Shown here: piece after piece, positions 1 to 5,884 of the stretch
Numbering within the stretch: position 1 is the stretch's first letter
How the letters are laid out: the number at the start of each line of letters is the position of its first letter
Origin: Erysipelotrichaceae bacterium
Lineage (GTDB): Bacteria; Bacillota_I; Bacilli_A; Erysipelotrichales; Erysipelotrichaceae
Assembly: GCA_020026035.1 (NCBI GenBank)
Contig: JAHHRC010000081.1
Location: forward strand, 1 to 5,884
DNA: 5,884 nt
Reading direction: 5' to 3'
The notes under the pieces: generated by a model
Told to the model about the DNA's origin: nothing
The model's database searches: none
What the model saw: only the letters and a program-made list of their open reading frames with translations
Translations under genes and position numbers: made by a program

Positions 1-275
1 GCAATCAATTGCACCTTATCCCCACGCAAATGCACCAACGCATTACGTAACTCATGGTACTCTTTCAAATTCTCAAAATTATTCGCCACCACCAAATTTT
101 TCTTCGCACACGTTTTCAATAAATGCGCAAACGGCACGTATTTGACATTGCGTTCCATCCGATTCAAAGATTCTTCAATCGACACATAGGCATTTAAGAA
201 TCGTTCGCCATTTGAATGGTCTTTAATTGTTTGCAAACGTCCTTTGAATGGCTCGAACGTAGGCATCGCTGACAT
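1..275 (-). CDS. HEPN-like N-terminal domain protein, possibly a CBS-domain protein (partial, 3' end beyond window)
   Basis: This is an open frame of 91 codons plus 2 bases that runs off the left edge without a stop. The ATG at 275-273 is chosen because AGGAGG sits at 290-285, 9 bases upstream; a second ATG three codons later is spaced less well. The visible part is mostly helical and soluble, with no signal peptide or membrane segment. Residues 24-40 (GERFLNAYVSIEESLNR) and residues 71-82 (KEYHELRNALVH) resemble the two helices of a HEPN-like domain. R77-N78-x3-H82 fits the R-x4-6-H motif with a polar residue after the Arg, which is the RNase signature of many HEPN proteins. From memory, similar N-terminal domains precede paired CBS domains in Firmicutes proteins, but that part lies outside the window, so the CBS assignment is inference. 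The gene overlaps the upstream amidase-like gene by 53 bases in another frame, so it is probably co-transcribed and coupled to it. The ORF is well supported; the function is not known. Confidence 0.72.
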   Translation of the reverse strand, partial: MSAMPTFEPFKGRLQTIKDHSNGERFLNAYVSIEESLNRMERNVKYVPFAHLLKTCAKKNLVVANNFENLKEYHELRNALVHLRGDKVQLI

Positions 276-966
276 GTTCTAACCCCTCCTCGCTGTTGTA
301 ATACGAAGCCTCTTCCACATTACTTCCATAATACGTATTCACATACACAACAGGAATCTTTCCCTTACCAAAAATCGGCTTCGTTTCATATTCCATCACT
401 TCTACACTTTCCACTACTTCAAATGTGTTTTCATCGACTGGTACATAATACAAATAGCCAACAAAGGCATCCTTCCCTAGCTCTTCTTGCAATACATTCG
501 CAAAGGCTAGGCTTTTTTCATTCTTGTCACTTGCATAAATCTTCATACCGCTCTTACTGTCCTGATACGATCCATTCACATGCACCGATACCACAAGATC
601 ACAAGCAAGTTCCGACATCTTATCTACGCGGTGCAAGCTTGACATATTACTACCCGCCTCATGACTTAACACCACTTCAAAGTTGCGGTCCTTCTTCAAC
701 TTCTTTTCCAATACATCGACAAGCTTTTCACTGTATTCCACTTCACTTACATAGCCACTGCTCGATGGATGCTTCTGATCACATCCTGCATCTAACATAA
801 TGACAATCTTATCATCTAGGGATGGACTTTTGCTTAATTCAAACAAATACCAAATCCCCACTCCTAACAACAACGTCACTAAGGTAATCAAAATCTTTAA
901 AAGACGCGCTGTCTTCTTCGCTTGTTTTAACTGCTCTTCTTGTCGTTTCACACTTGCCTTCTTCAT
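223..966 (-). CDS. Membrane-anchored N-acetylmuramoyl-L-alanine amidase-like protein (Amidase_3 fold, altered active site)
   Basis: This 247-residue protein has a Lys-rich cytoplasmic start (1-22), one hydrophobic segment (about 23-43) without a clear cleavage site, and an extracytoplasmic domain from about 52 to the end. The domain follows the Amidase_3 pattern of zinc amidases that cut the glycan-peptide bond of peptidoglycan: a first strand IVIMLDAG (54-61), a Glu-containing motif SEVEYSEKL (74-82), LHRVDKMSEL (111-120), the SVHVNG strand (127-132), and VVYVN-x4-SN near the end (206-216). Two of the three usual zinc ligands look present, E75 and H129. The first, normally His in GHGG, is C62 (GCDQ), and the usual catalytic Glu in the LVE-x-GF-x-SN region is N210. 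Cleavage activity is therefore doubtful; it may be a binding or regulatory relative, or may use Cys as a ligand. The ATG overlaps the HAD gene's stop as ATGA, with AAGGAG (979-974) 7 bases upstream. Fold assignment is fairly secure; activity is not. Confidence 0.8.
   Translation of the reverse strand: MKKASVKRQEEQLKQAKKTARLLKILITLVTLLLGVGIWYLFELSKSPSLDDKIVIMLDAGCDQKHPSSSGYVSEVEYSEKLVDVLEKKLKKDRNFEVVLSHEAGSNMSSLHRVDKMSELACDLVVSVHVNGSYQDSKSGMKIYASDKNEKSLAFANVLQEELGKDAFVGYLYYVPVDENTFEVVESVEVMEYETKPIFGKGKIPVVYVNTYYGSNVEEASYYNSEEGLEHVSDAYVRAIQRTFANN
283..290 (-). promoter_or_regulatory. Strong ribosome binding site inside the amidase-like gene
   Basis: On the minus strand the sequence reads AGGAGGGG, a near-perfect Shine-Dalgarno site. 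AGGAGG ends 9 bases before the ATG at 275. It lies within the last 25 codons of the amidase-like gene, encoding part of Ser-Glu-Glu-Gly there, and is the main evidence that the downstream overlapping gene is real and starts at 275. Confidence 0.8.
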
Positions 967-1799
967 TGCGCCACTCCTTCAAGATCTTCTAATTTCGCAT
1001 CCGCAGCCATGTAATCAAGAATCATCTTCATCAAACAATCCATATCCGACTCTTCCCGATAATCCGCACTCACGACATAATCCGCACGATTTTCCTGCAA
1101 TAACGTTTGCGCCATCATACCAGCTTTTCCATTGTTTGGATTGTATACAACAATCGACTTCCCACCATATTCCTTCACAAGCTTCAAACATGGAACATCG
1201 GTAATCCCATCCGCAACATAAATCATTCGTTTAAACGGAATTGGTCGTTCTTCTTTCGGTGTATAGGCATTTAAGTCCTTATTGTTTAATTCATCCAGCA
1301 CTTGTTTATTAATCCGGAAGATATACTGCGTCTTTGTGGTGTAATTGACAATCTGTGCTGGCCATTTGGCAATACCTTCTTCATCGTAATAATACTTACA
1401 GGCATAAATCTTCGTAAACTCTTTGGCAATTGGTGAACTTTCAATAATCTCTTGCATTCCAGAAGAAATAATATAGTGTTCTACTTCTAAGCCAACACTT
1501 CTACCATAGGCATTGATCCGTTCAAAAAACGAACTCACCCCTTCATACAACTCAATCTTCTTACCAACTTCTTTGAAGTCTTCTTTCCGCAATGGTTTAT
1601 CCATCTTCGCAAACTTTTCTTGTAATAAATACAAATAACAAGCAATTCCATCCATGGAATTTTCCACCGACAACTTGCCTACTTCCTTCCAAAACGCACT
1701 TGCGTCTTCATATCCTAAATCTTGCAACAAGCTATATTCCTGCATATCCTTTGTGCAAAGTGTTTTATCAAAATCATACATCATGGCAACTTTCTTCAT
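963..1799 (-). CDS. HAD-superfamily hydrolase, phosphoserine-phosphatase-like
   Basis: This is a cytoplasmic 278-residue protein with no signal peptide. HAD motif I is YDFDKT at 8-13, giving the nucleophile D9 and the acid D11. Motif II is ISSG at 111-114. A conserved Lys is plausible at K156 (TTKTQYIF) or K165. Motif IV is ADGITD at 196-201, giving the Mg ligands D197 and D201. A helical cap of about 75 residues sits between motif I and motif II, as in the phosphoserine phosphatase-like (C1-cap) group. The full motif set implies a working Mg-dependent phosphatase, but nothing here names the substrate, so serB is not assigned. The start is preceded by AGGTGG at 1810-1805, 5 bases upstream. 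It heads the left block and overlaps the amidase-like gene by 4 bases (ATGA), so the two are very likely co-translated. I found no clear promoter of its own; a terminator-like hairpin ends 31 bases before its ATG. Confidence 0.87.
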   Translation of the reverse strand: MKKVAMMYDFDKTLCTKDMQEYSLLQDLGYEDASAFWKEVGKLSVENSMDGIACYLYLLQEKFAKMDKPLRKEDFKEVGKKIELYEGVSSFFERINAYGRSVGLEVEHYIISSGMQEIIESSPIAKEFTKIYACKYYYDEEGIAKWPAQIVNYTTKTQYIFRINKQVLDELNNKDLNAYTPKEERPIPFKRMIYVADGITDVPCLKLVKEYGGKSIVVYNPNNGKAGMMAQTLLQENRADYVVSADYREESDMDCLMKMILDYMAADAKLEDLEGVAQ

Positions 1800-1829
1800 T
1801 TAAACCACCTCTATTACCAATACCATACC

Positions 1830-1857
1830 AAAAAAGACGTTCTTAGGAAACGTCTTT
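1830..1857 (-). terminator. Rho-independent terminator after the PepV-like gene
   Basis: On the minus strand the arms AAAGACGTT (1857-1849) and AACGTCTTT (1841-1833) pair perfectly over 9 bp around a 7-base loop, and a run of six T follows from 1835 to 1830, three of which belong to the stem. The hairpin starts 6 bases after the dipeptidase stop. The stem has only three G-C pairs and few unpaired U residues, so termination may be partial. On the plus strand the 3' arm is followed by CAA, so it should not work in that direction. Confidence 0.75.
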
Positions 1858-1862
1858 CAAGC

Positions 1863-3227
1863 TTATAAAGCAAGTAACTTTAGAATCGCAGCCACATAGA
1901 TTTCAACTTGTTTCATAAGATGATCTAATGGCACAAATTCATTCACATCATGAATGTGATAGTTCATATTTGGGAATGCGCATCCAAAGGCAATCGTATT
2001 ATCAATTCCCTTTGCATACGTACCACCACCTAAGGTAATTGGTTGGGATTCATAATCCCCAGTCGTTTCTTGGTATGCTTCAAGAAGCGAAGAAACCAAT
2101 TTCGAATCCTTCGCAAAGAACAATGGTTCTACCGTAAAGCCAACTTCAATCAAGCCAAAGTCATCTTCCAAACGATCTTCCATCATCTTCACAATCTTCT
2201 TTGAACAAAGTGTCACCGGATAGCGAATGTCCACATTTCCAGAAATCACACCATCTTCCATGTGAATCGTCGATGGTACCATTGTAAGCATGCCATATTC
2301 ATCGCTTACCTTACAGCCAAGCAAATCACCATCATAGTTCACACCAAAGTGTTCCGTAAAGAACTTCACAAAGTCATCTTGATAGCCAGCTAACTTCAAC
2401 CCTTCCATCAAGTAACAAATCGCATTCACACCAAGTTCTGGAGTAGACGCATGGGCCGCTTGTCCATACACCGTAATCACATCACGATCTTCTAAGCTTT
2501 CAATTTCAAACTTCATATTGTGATTGTTAAAGTAATCATTCAACTTCTTAGAACAATAGGATTGTTTCAAGACTTCCACACGACACTTCGCACACACAAC
2601 ATTCGAAGCTCTACCACCCTCAATGTTTAAAATCTTTGTGTTCTTTGACTTAAAGTGCAAGCGAACCATACCCTTTTCACCATGTACACAAGGGAAATCA
2701 CCATCCGGCGTAAACCCATAGTCCACATGCCCTTCTTCTTTGACATAGTGTGCTAAACATTTGGAACCGGTCTCTTCATTACATCCAAGAATCAAACGAA
2801 CACGCTTATTCATTGGCACATTCATATCTCGAACAATGTTCATGGCAATCATACTTGCGACCATCGCACCCTTGTCATCGCTAACACCACGACCATACAA
2901 GACTTCGTTTTCATCCATGGATAACGTAAATGGATCACTTGCCCAACCATCTTCTAAACGCGCTGGCACAATATCCAAATGACCAATGACACCAATCACT
3001 TGATCACCTTCACCCATTTCCGCATAGCCAATGTAGTTATCCAAATTCTTAACCACATAGCCATCCTTCTCCATCATTCCTAGAGCGACCTGTAACGCTT
3101 CCTTTGGCCCCTTCCCAAATGGTGCATCATCTTCCGCTTTTCCTTCCTCGCTATTAATCGCAACTAATGTTGCTAAACGAGCAAGTAACTCTTCTTTATA
3201 ACTTTGAACACTCGCTTTTACATCCAT
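1863..3227 (-). CDS. pepV: Dipeptidase PepV (peptidase family M20A, di-zinc)
   Basis: This 454-residue cytoplasmic dipeptidase is close to the usual PepV/Sapep length of about 470. The family removes the N-terminal residue from dipeptides, including beta-alanyl ones, and completes intracellular peptide breakdown. Counted from the ATG at 3227, the metal and catalytic residues are all visible: H83 and D85 in GHLDIVP, bridging D117 in GRGVSDDKG, general base E151 and ligand E152 in CNEETGS, D175 in TPDGDFP, and H426 in NYHIHD. H259 in QAAHASTP matches the lid His that contacts substrate in PepV. The lid covers about 180-380, with the catalytic fold on both sides. ATG 3227 is preferred to the in-frame TTG at 3233: AAGGGGA (3241-3235) leaves 8 bases to the ATG but only 2 to the TTG. 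It follows the exonuclease gene by 21 bases with no terminator between, so they share a transcript. A generic M20 dipeptidase is the only realistic alternative. Confidence 0.92.
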   Translation of the reverse strand: MDVKASVQSYKEELLARLATLVAINSEEGKAEDDAPFGKGPKEALQVALGMMEKDGYVVKNLDNYIGYAEMGEGDQVIGVIGHLDIVPARLEDGWASDPFTLSMDENEVLYGRGVSDDKGAMVASMIAMNIVRDMNVPMNKRVRLILGCNEETGSKCLAHYVKEEGHVDYGFTPDGDFPCVHGEKGMVRLHFKSKNTKILNIEGGRASNVVCAKCRVEVLKQSYCSKKLNDYFNNHNMKFEIESLEDRDVITVYGQAAHASTPELGVNAICYLMEGLKLAGYQDDFVKFFTEHFGVNYDGDLLGCKVSDEYGMLTMVPSTIHMEDGVISGNVDIRYPVTLCSKKIVKMMEDRLEDDFGLIEVGFTVEPLFFAKDSKLVSSLLEAYQETTGDYESQPITLGGGTYAKGIDNTIAFGCAFPNMNYHIHDVNEFVPLDHLMKQVEIYVAAILKLLAL

Positions 3228-3234
3228 ATTCAAA

Positions 3235-3241
3235 TCCCCTT
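3235..3241 (-). promoter_or_regulatory. Ribosome binding site that sets the PepV start
   Basis: The minus strand reads AAGGGGA in the 21-base gap between the exonuclease stop and the dipeptidase start. Its G run ends 8 bases before ATG 3227 and only 2 bases before TTG 3233, so it favours the ATG. Confidence 0.65.
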
Positions 3242-3248
3242 TTCGTTT

Positions 3249-4004
3249 TTATAGATCAATTTCAAGCCCTACAGGACAATGATCTGATCCATACACTTCA
3301 TTGAAAATCAAACTATCCATCACTTGATCCATCAATGCATTGCTTACAACAAAGTAATCAATTCTCCATCCCGCATTATTCTTACGGGCATTGAATCGAT
3401 AACTCCACCAAGAATACTTCACCGTATCTGGATACAAGGTTCGAAAGGTATCCTTAAACCCAGAATCCAACAACTCTTGAAACTTCGCCCGTTCTTCATC
3501 TGAGAATCCAGGATTCTTATGATTAGAACTTGGATTTTTCAAGTCAATCTCCTTATGGGCAACATTCAAGTCCCCCGTATAAATGACCGGTTTACTTTCA
3601 TTCAATGTACACAAATGCTTACGCAACAAATCTTCCCATTGCATACGCCAATCCAATCGCAATAACTCTTGTTTGGCATTTGGAACATAAGCCACCACAA
3701 AATAGAATTTTTCAAACTCAAGGGTAATGACACGACCTTCGTCGGTGTCATCCCCTTCAATTCCATACTGCACATCCAGTGGTTCTTGCTTGCTATAAAC
3801 AAGCGTACCAGAATACCCTTTGCGAGCTGCTGAATACATATACATATGGTAACCTTCCATACGCATTTCATCCGTCAATTGTGATTCTTGCATCTTGGTT
3901 TCTTGTAAGGCAAAAATATCCGCATCTACTTCTTCAAAGAACTCCTTAAAGCCCTTTGTCATACAAGCTCGTAAGCCATTGACATTCCAAGAAATCAGTT
4001 TCAC
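3249..4004 (-). CDS. xth: Exodeoxyribonuclease III / AP endonuclease (ExoA type)
   Basis: This 251-residue Mg-dependent nuclease cuts DNA 5' of abasic sites and trims 3' ends in base excision repair. Counted from the GTG at 4004, the exonuclease III/APE1 residues are in order and complete: N7 (SWNVNG), E35 (LQETK), Y106 (AYVPN), D145 and N147 (TGDLNVAH), D216 (WRIDYF), and the terminal D241-H242 pair (GSDHCPV). Length and N-terminus (MKLISWNVNG) match the B. subtilis ExoA type. The longer reading from ATG 4037 adds 11 residues unlike the family and sits inside the aminopeptidase gene. The GTG has AAGAGG at 4017-4012, 7 bases upstream, and overlaps the aminopeptidase TGA as GTGA, so translation is probably coupled. 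The symbol exoA would serve equally well. Its place between two peptidases is unexpected by function and probably reflects shared transcription only. Confidence 0.94.
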   Translation of the reverse strand: MKLISWNVNGLRACMTKGFKEFFEEVDADIFALQETKMQESQLTDEMRMEGYHMYMYSAARKGYSGTLVYSKQEPLDVQYGIEGDDTDEGRVITLEFEKFYFVVAYVPNAKQELLRLDWRMQWEDLLRKHLCTLNESKPVIYTGDLNVAHKEIDLKNPSSNHKNPGFSDEERAKFQELLDSGFKDTFRTLYPDTVKYSWWSYRFNARKNNAGWRIDYFVVSNALMDQVMDSLIFNEVYGSDHCPVGLEIDL

Positions 4005-5797
4005 TTGGAAACCTCTTTGGTTTCTTCCTTTAACCACGCTTTTTCTTCTTCATTTAAGAATGGAGAAATCTTGTCATACACAGCCTTTTGGTATGCATTC
4101 AATACTGCAATCTCACAATCTTCCAACATACTTACATCAATCGCATCACGATCATATGGCGCATAGGTTAATTGTTCAAAACGCAACCATTGGCCATAGA
4201 AGTTTTCTTCATCCTTCACAACCAACAATTCATTCTCAATACGAATACCAAGTTCATCCGGCAAATACACACCAGGTTCATTGGTCACAATCATACCTGG
4301 TTCAAATGGTACTGCCTTACCAGATCTTGGATTTCCCCAACGGATTCCATGAGGCCCTTCATGCACACCAAGCACATGACCAACACCATGCCCTGTACCA
4401 CATTGGTAGTCCACATTCAAATTCCACAATGGACGACGTGCAAGAATATCCACATTACAACCCGTTGTTCCATACAAGAAGGAAGCCGCATTAAGATCCA
4501 AATGCCCCTTTAGTACTAAGGTATACCAAGTCTTATCTTGTTGACTTAGATTCCCAAGTGAGATTGTACGAGTAATATCCGTTGTACCATCCTTGTATTG
4601 TCCACCACTATCTACAAGCAAGAAGCCTTCCTCATGAATCTTCGCATTGCTTTTTTCACTTGCGGAATAATGCATCATCGCTGCATTTCCCTTATACGCA
4701 GAAATCGTTGGGAACGATGGTTCTAAGTACAAGTCTTGCATTTCTCTTAAGCCATACAAATGATCCTGTGCCTTGATTTCATCTAATTCCATCTTACCAA
4801 CATTCTTCTTTAGCCAGTAAATAAACTTCGTAACCGCAACACCATCTTTGATATGCGCATTCTTTGTGTTTTCTAATTCCACATCGTTCTTTACAGCTCT
4901 AAATAACTCAATTGGACTTCTTAGTTCAACAAGAGTGTTACTTGCATCAATTCGAGAATACAAGTAGGCATTCAAGCCATTCAAATCTGCCCAAATTGTC
5001 AAATCCTTAAAGCTTGCAAGATCTTCATCAATTTCTGTATAGCCCTTCACTGTTACACCTTCACGTTCAAAGTAAGCAGCACATTCTTCACTTACCTTTT
5101 CCTTTTCCACGTAGTAACAAACATCATCCATCGTTACCATACAGAAGGCATAGCTAACTGGTGTACATTCAATATCATGACCACGCACATTCAACAACCA
5201 ACAAGGATCTTCCAAAGAAGTAAGCACAAATACATCCGCTCCTTCTTCTTTCATTTTTGCGCGTACACGTTTCACCTTGTCTTGTACGCTTTCACCAACA
5301 AATTCAAGCCCTAATGGATACACCGTTTCAAGTGGCATCGAAGGACGATCTTCCCATACCAAATCCACTAAGTCTTCACTTACATGAAGCGAAGCCTTCT
5401 TCGCCTTTAACTTACGAGCAAGCATCTTCGCATTACTACTTGACACAACACGACCATCAAAGCCAAGAACACCACCCTCTGGTGTATTTTCAACTAAGAA
5501 GTTCATCGGTGTTAATACACCCTTTTGCCCCATACGCATCAAAGTCACATCACTTCCAGCAAGTTCCTTTTCCGCTTGTGTGAAGTAACGTCCATCGGTC
5601 CAAAGTCCTGCAAAGTCCTTGGTCACAATGACACATCCACTTTCTCCACTAAATCCCGATAGGAAGGACTTACACTTAAAGAAGTCCGCTGTATATTCCG
5701 CTGATAAGTGATCATCTTCATTTGGTACATAGTACACATCGATGCCACGTTCAGCCATTAACTTACGTAACAATTCAATTCTTTCATTTACTGTCAT
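4001..5797 (-). CDS. Xaa-Pro aminopeptidase (M24B, three-domain APP1/XPNPEP1 type)
   Basis: This 598-residue cytoplasmic metallopeptidase releases the N-terminal residue from peptides with proline in second place. Two creatinase-N-like domains (about 5-140 and 165-300) precede the pita-bread catalytic domain (about 310-525) and a C-terminal extension (about 535-595). The total is near 600, as in the eukaryotic-type APP1 family and longer than E. coli PepP (about 440). The five metal ligands are D396 (LVDSGG), D407 (TTDITRT), H470 (GTGHGVGH), E507 (NEPGVY) and E521 (RIENE). H376 (MMHYS) and H479 (GVHEG) match the conserved proton-shuttle histidines; the spacing agrees with human XPNPEP1 apart from a 3-residue longer gap between H470 and E507. 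No signal peptide is visible. GAGG at 5808-5805 leaves 7 bases to the ATG. It is the first gene after a promoter and overlaps the exonuclease start by 4 bases. Function is secure; the symbol is left blank because pepP usually means the shorter form. Confidence 0.95.
   Translation of the reverse strand: MTVNERIELLRKLMAERGIDVYYVPNEDDHLSAEYTADFFKCKSFLSGFSGESGCVIVTKDFAGLWTDGRYFTQAEKELAGSDVTLMRMGQKGVLTPMNFLVENTPEGGVLGFDGRVVSSSNAKMLARKLKAKKASLHVSEDLVDLVWEDRPSMPLETVYPLGLEFVGESVQDKVKRVRAKMKEEGADVFVLTSLEDPCWLLNVRGHDIECTPVSYAFCMVTMDDVCYYVEKEKVSEECAAYFEREGVTVKGYTEIDEDLASFKDLTIWADLNGLNAYLYSRIDASNTLVELRSPIELFRAVKNDVELENTKNAHIKDGVAVTKFIYWLKKNVGKMELDEIKAQDHLYGLREMQDLYLEPSFPTISAYKGNAAMMHYSASEKSNAKIHEEGFLLVDSGGQYKDGTTDITRTISLGNLSQQDKTWYTLVLKGHLDLNAASFLYGTTGCNVDILARRPLWNLNVDYQCGTGHGVGHVLGVHEGPHGIRWGNPRSGKAVPFEPGMIVTNEPGVYLPDELGIRIENELLVVKDEENFYGQWLRFEQLTYAPYDRDAIDVSMLEDCEIAVLNAYQKAVYDKISPFLNEEEKAWLKEETKEVSK
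4012..4017 (-). promoter_or_regulatory. Ribosome binding site that sets the ExoA GTG start
   Basis: AAGAGG on the minus strand lies in the last codons of the aminopeptidase gene (encoding Lys-Glu-Val), 7 bases before the GTG at 4004-4002. It supports the GTG over the upstream in-frame ATG at 4037. Confidence 0.7.
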
Positions 5798-5823
5798 AAT
5801 GATTCCTCGCTTTCTTATGCAAC

Positions 5824-5852
5824 ATTATACACGCCTATTGCATCATATGCAT
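5824..5852 (-). promoter_or_regulatory. Probable sigma-A promoter for the aminopeptidase-exonuclease-dipeptidase block
   Basis: A perfect TATAAT -10 box lies at 5829-5824 on the minus strand, 26 bases before the aminopeptidase ATG. The -35 region is weak: at 17-base spacing it reads ATGCAT (5852-5847), and at 18-base spacing TATGCA. The expected transcript start is near 5817, giving a leader of about 20 bases that contains the ribosome site. A/T tracts further upstream (5864-5878) could act as an UP element. Confidence 0.6.
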
Positions 5853-5863
5853 AATAGACTATC

Positions 5864-5878
5864 GTTTTTACTAAAAAC
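5864..5878. repeat. Perfect A/T-rich inverted repeat upstream of the promoter
   Basis: GTTTTTA and TAAAAAC form 7-base arms around a single central base. The repeat lies about 12 bases upstream of the presumed -35 region. It could be an UP element, a protein site, or the tail of a terminator of the preceding gene; the window ends too soon to decide. The remaining intergenic bases (5798-5884) hold only the promoter and ribosome site. Confidence 0.45.
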
Positions 5879-5884
5879 CTTTCA

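Noticed and set aside
223..966. Amidase-like gene as a pseudogene
   Set aside because: The frame is uninterrupted, the ribosome site is good, and the anchor and fold motifs are kept; only specific site residues differ.
423..1204. Plus-strand open frames at 423-800 and 800-1204
   Set aside because: They lie opposite the amidase-like and HAD genes, have His/Ser/Pro-rich low-quality products, and show no recognisable domain.
1830..1857. The hairpin as a bidirectional terminator
   Set aside because: On the plus strand only three T follow within the stem and then CAA, and no plus-strand gene ends there.
1822..1860. Promoter for the HAD gene: TTGAAA (1860-1855) with TCTTTT, or TTTCCT (1850-1845) with TATGGT (1827-1822)
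   Set aside because: Both -10 boxes match the consensus poorly, and the elements coincide with the terminator hairpin; too weak to annotate.
3228..3233. TTG start for the dipeptidase
   Set aside because: The ribosome site would be only 2 bases away; ATG 3227 has 8-base spacing and loses just two residues.
4005..4037. ATG 4037 as exonuclease start
   Set aside because: The extra 11 residues are not part of the ExoA family N-terminus, and GTG 4004 has a well-spaced ribosome site.
3895..4494. A 199-codon open frame on the plus strand
   Set aside because: It lies antisense to the aminopeptidase and exonuclease genes, both with complete motifs; its product is rich in His, Ser, Pro and Gln, as expected from reverse reading, and matches no family I recognise.
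5257..5583. A 108-codon open frame on the plus strand
   Set aside because: It lies wholly antisense to the N-terminal part of the aminopeptidase, with a His/Pro/Ser-rich product and no domain.

Overview
The window looks like ordinary chromosome from a low-to-moderate GC Firmicute (roughly low-40s % GC in the lines I sampled). An Erysipelotrichia- or Clostridia-type gut or oral anaerobe is my guess. The grounds are the gene families (PepV-type M20 dipeptidase, short ExoA-type exonuclease III, three-domain Xaa-Pro aminopeptidase), strong AGGAGG-like ribosome sites, tight gene packing and GTG start use. The genus cannot be fixed from sequence reading alone.

All six genes are on the minus strand, so transcription runs from the right end to the left. 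Right block: a promoter near 5824-5852 precedes a three-domain M24B Xaa-Pro aminopeptidase (5797-4001). Next comes an exonuclease III that starts at a GTG overlapping the aminopeptidase stop (4004-3249), then a di-zinc PepV-like dipeptidase (3227-1863). A hairpin with a T-run (1857-1830) lies 6 bases past the dipeptidase stop. The two peptidases fit one job, breaking down proline-containing peptides and dipeptides in the cytoplasm. The DNA-repair nuclease between them is a functional outsider that is translationally coupled to the first peptidase.

Left block: a HAD-superfamily phosphatase-like protein (1799-963) overlaps by ATGA a membrane-anchored amidase_3-like protein (966-223). That gene in turn overlaps by 53 bases a gene running off the left edge (275-1). 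Its visible 91 residues look like a HEPN-type helical domain with an R-x4-H motif, of the kind I associate with CBS-domain proteins. I found no convincing promoter for this block in the 63 bases after the dipeptidase stop, so it may depend on read-through of the hairpin.

The points most worth a second look are the amidase-like protein, which has Cys in place of the first zinc-binding His and Asn in place of the catalytic Glu, and the overlapping HEPN-like gene that follows it. The window contains no tRNA, rRNA, CRISPR array, insertion sequence or clear sign of recent transfer. No gene-free stretch exceeds 90 bases. I do not see a convincing novel multi-gene system; the left block is the only candidate and the case for it is modest.
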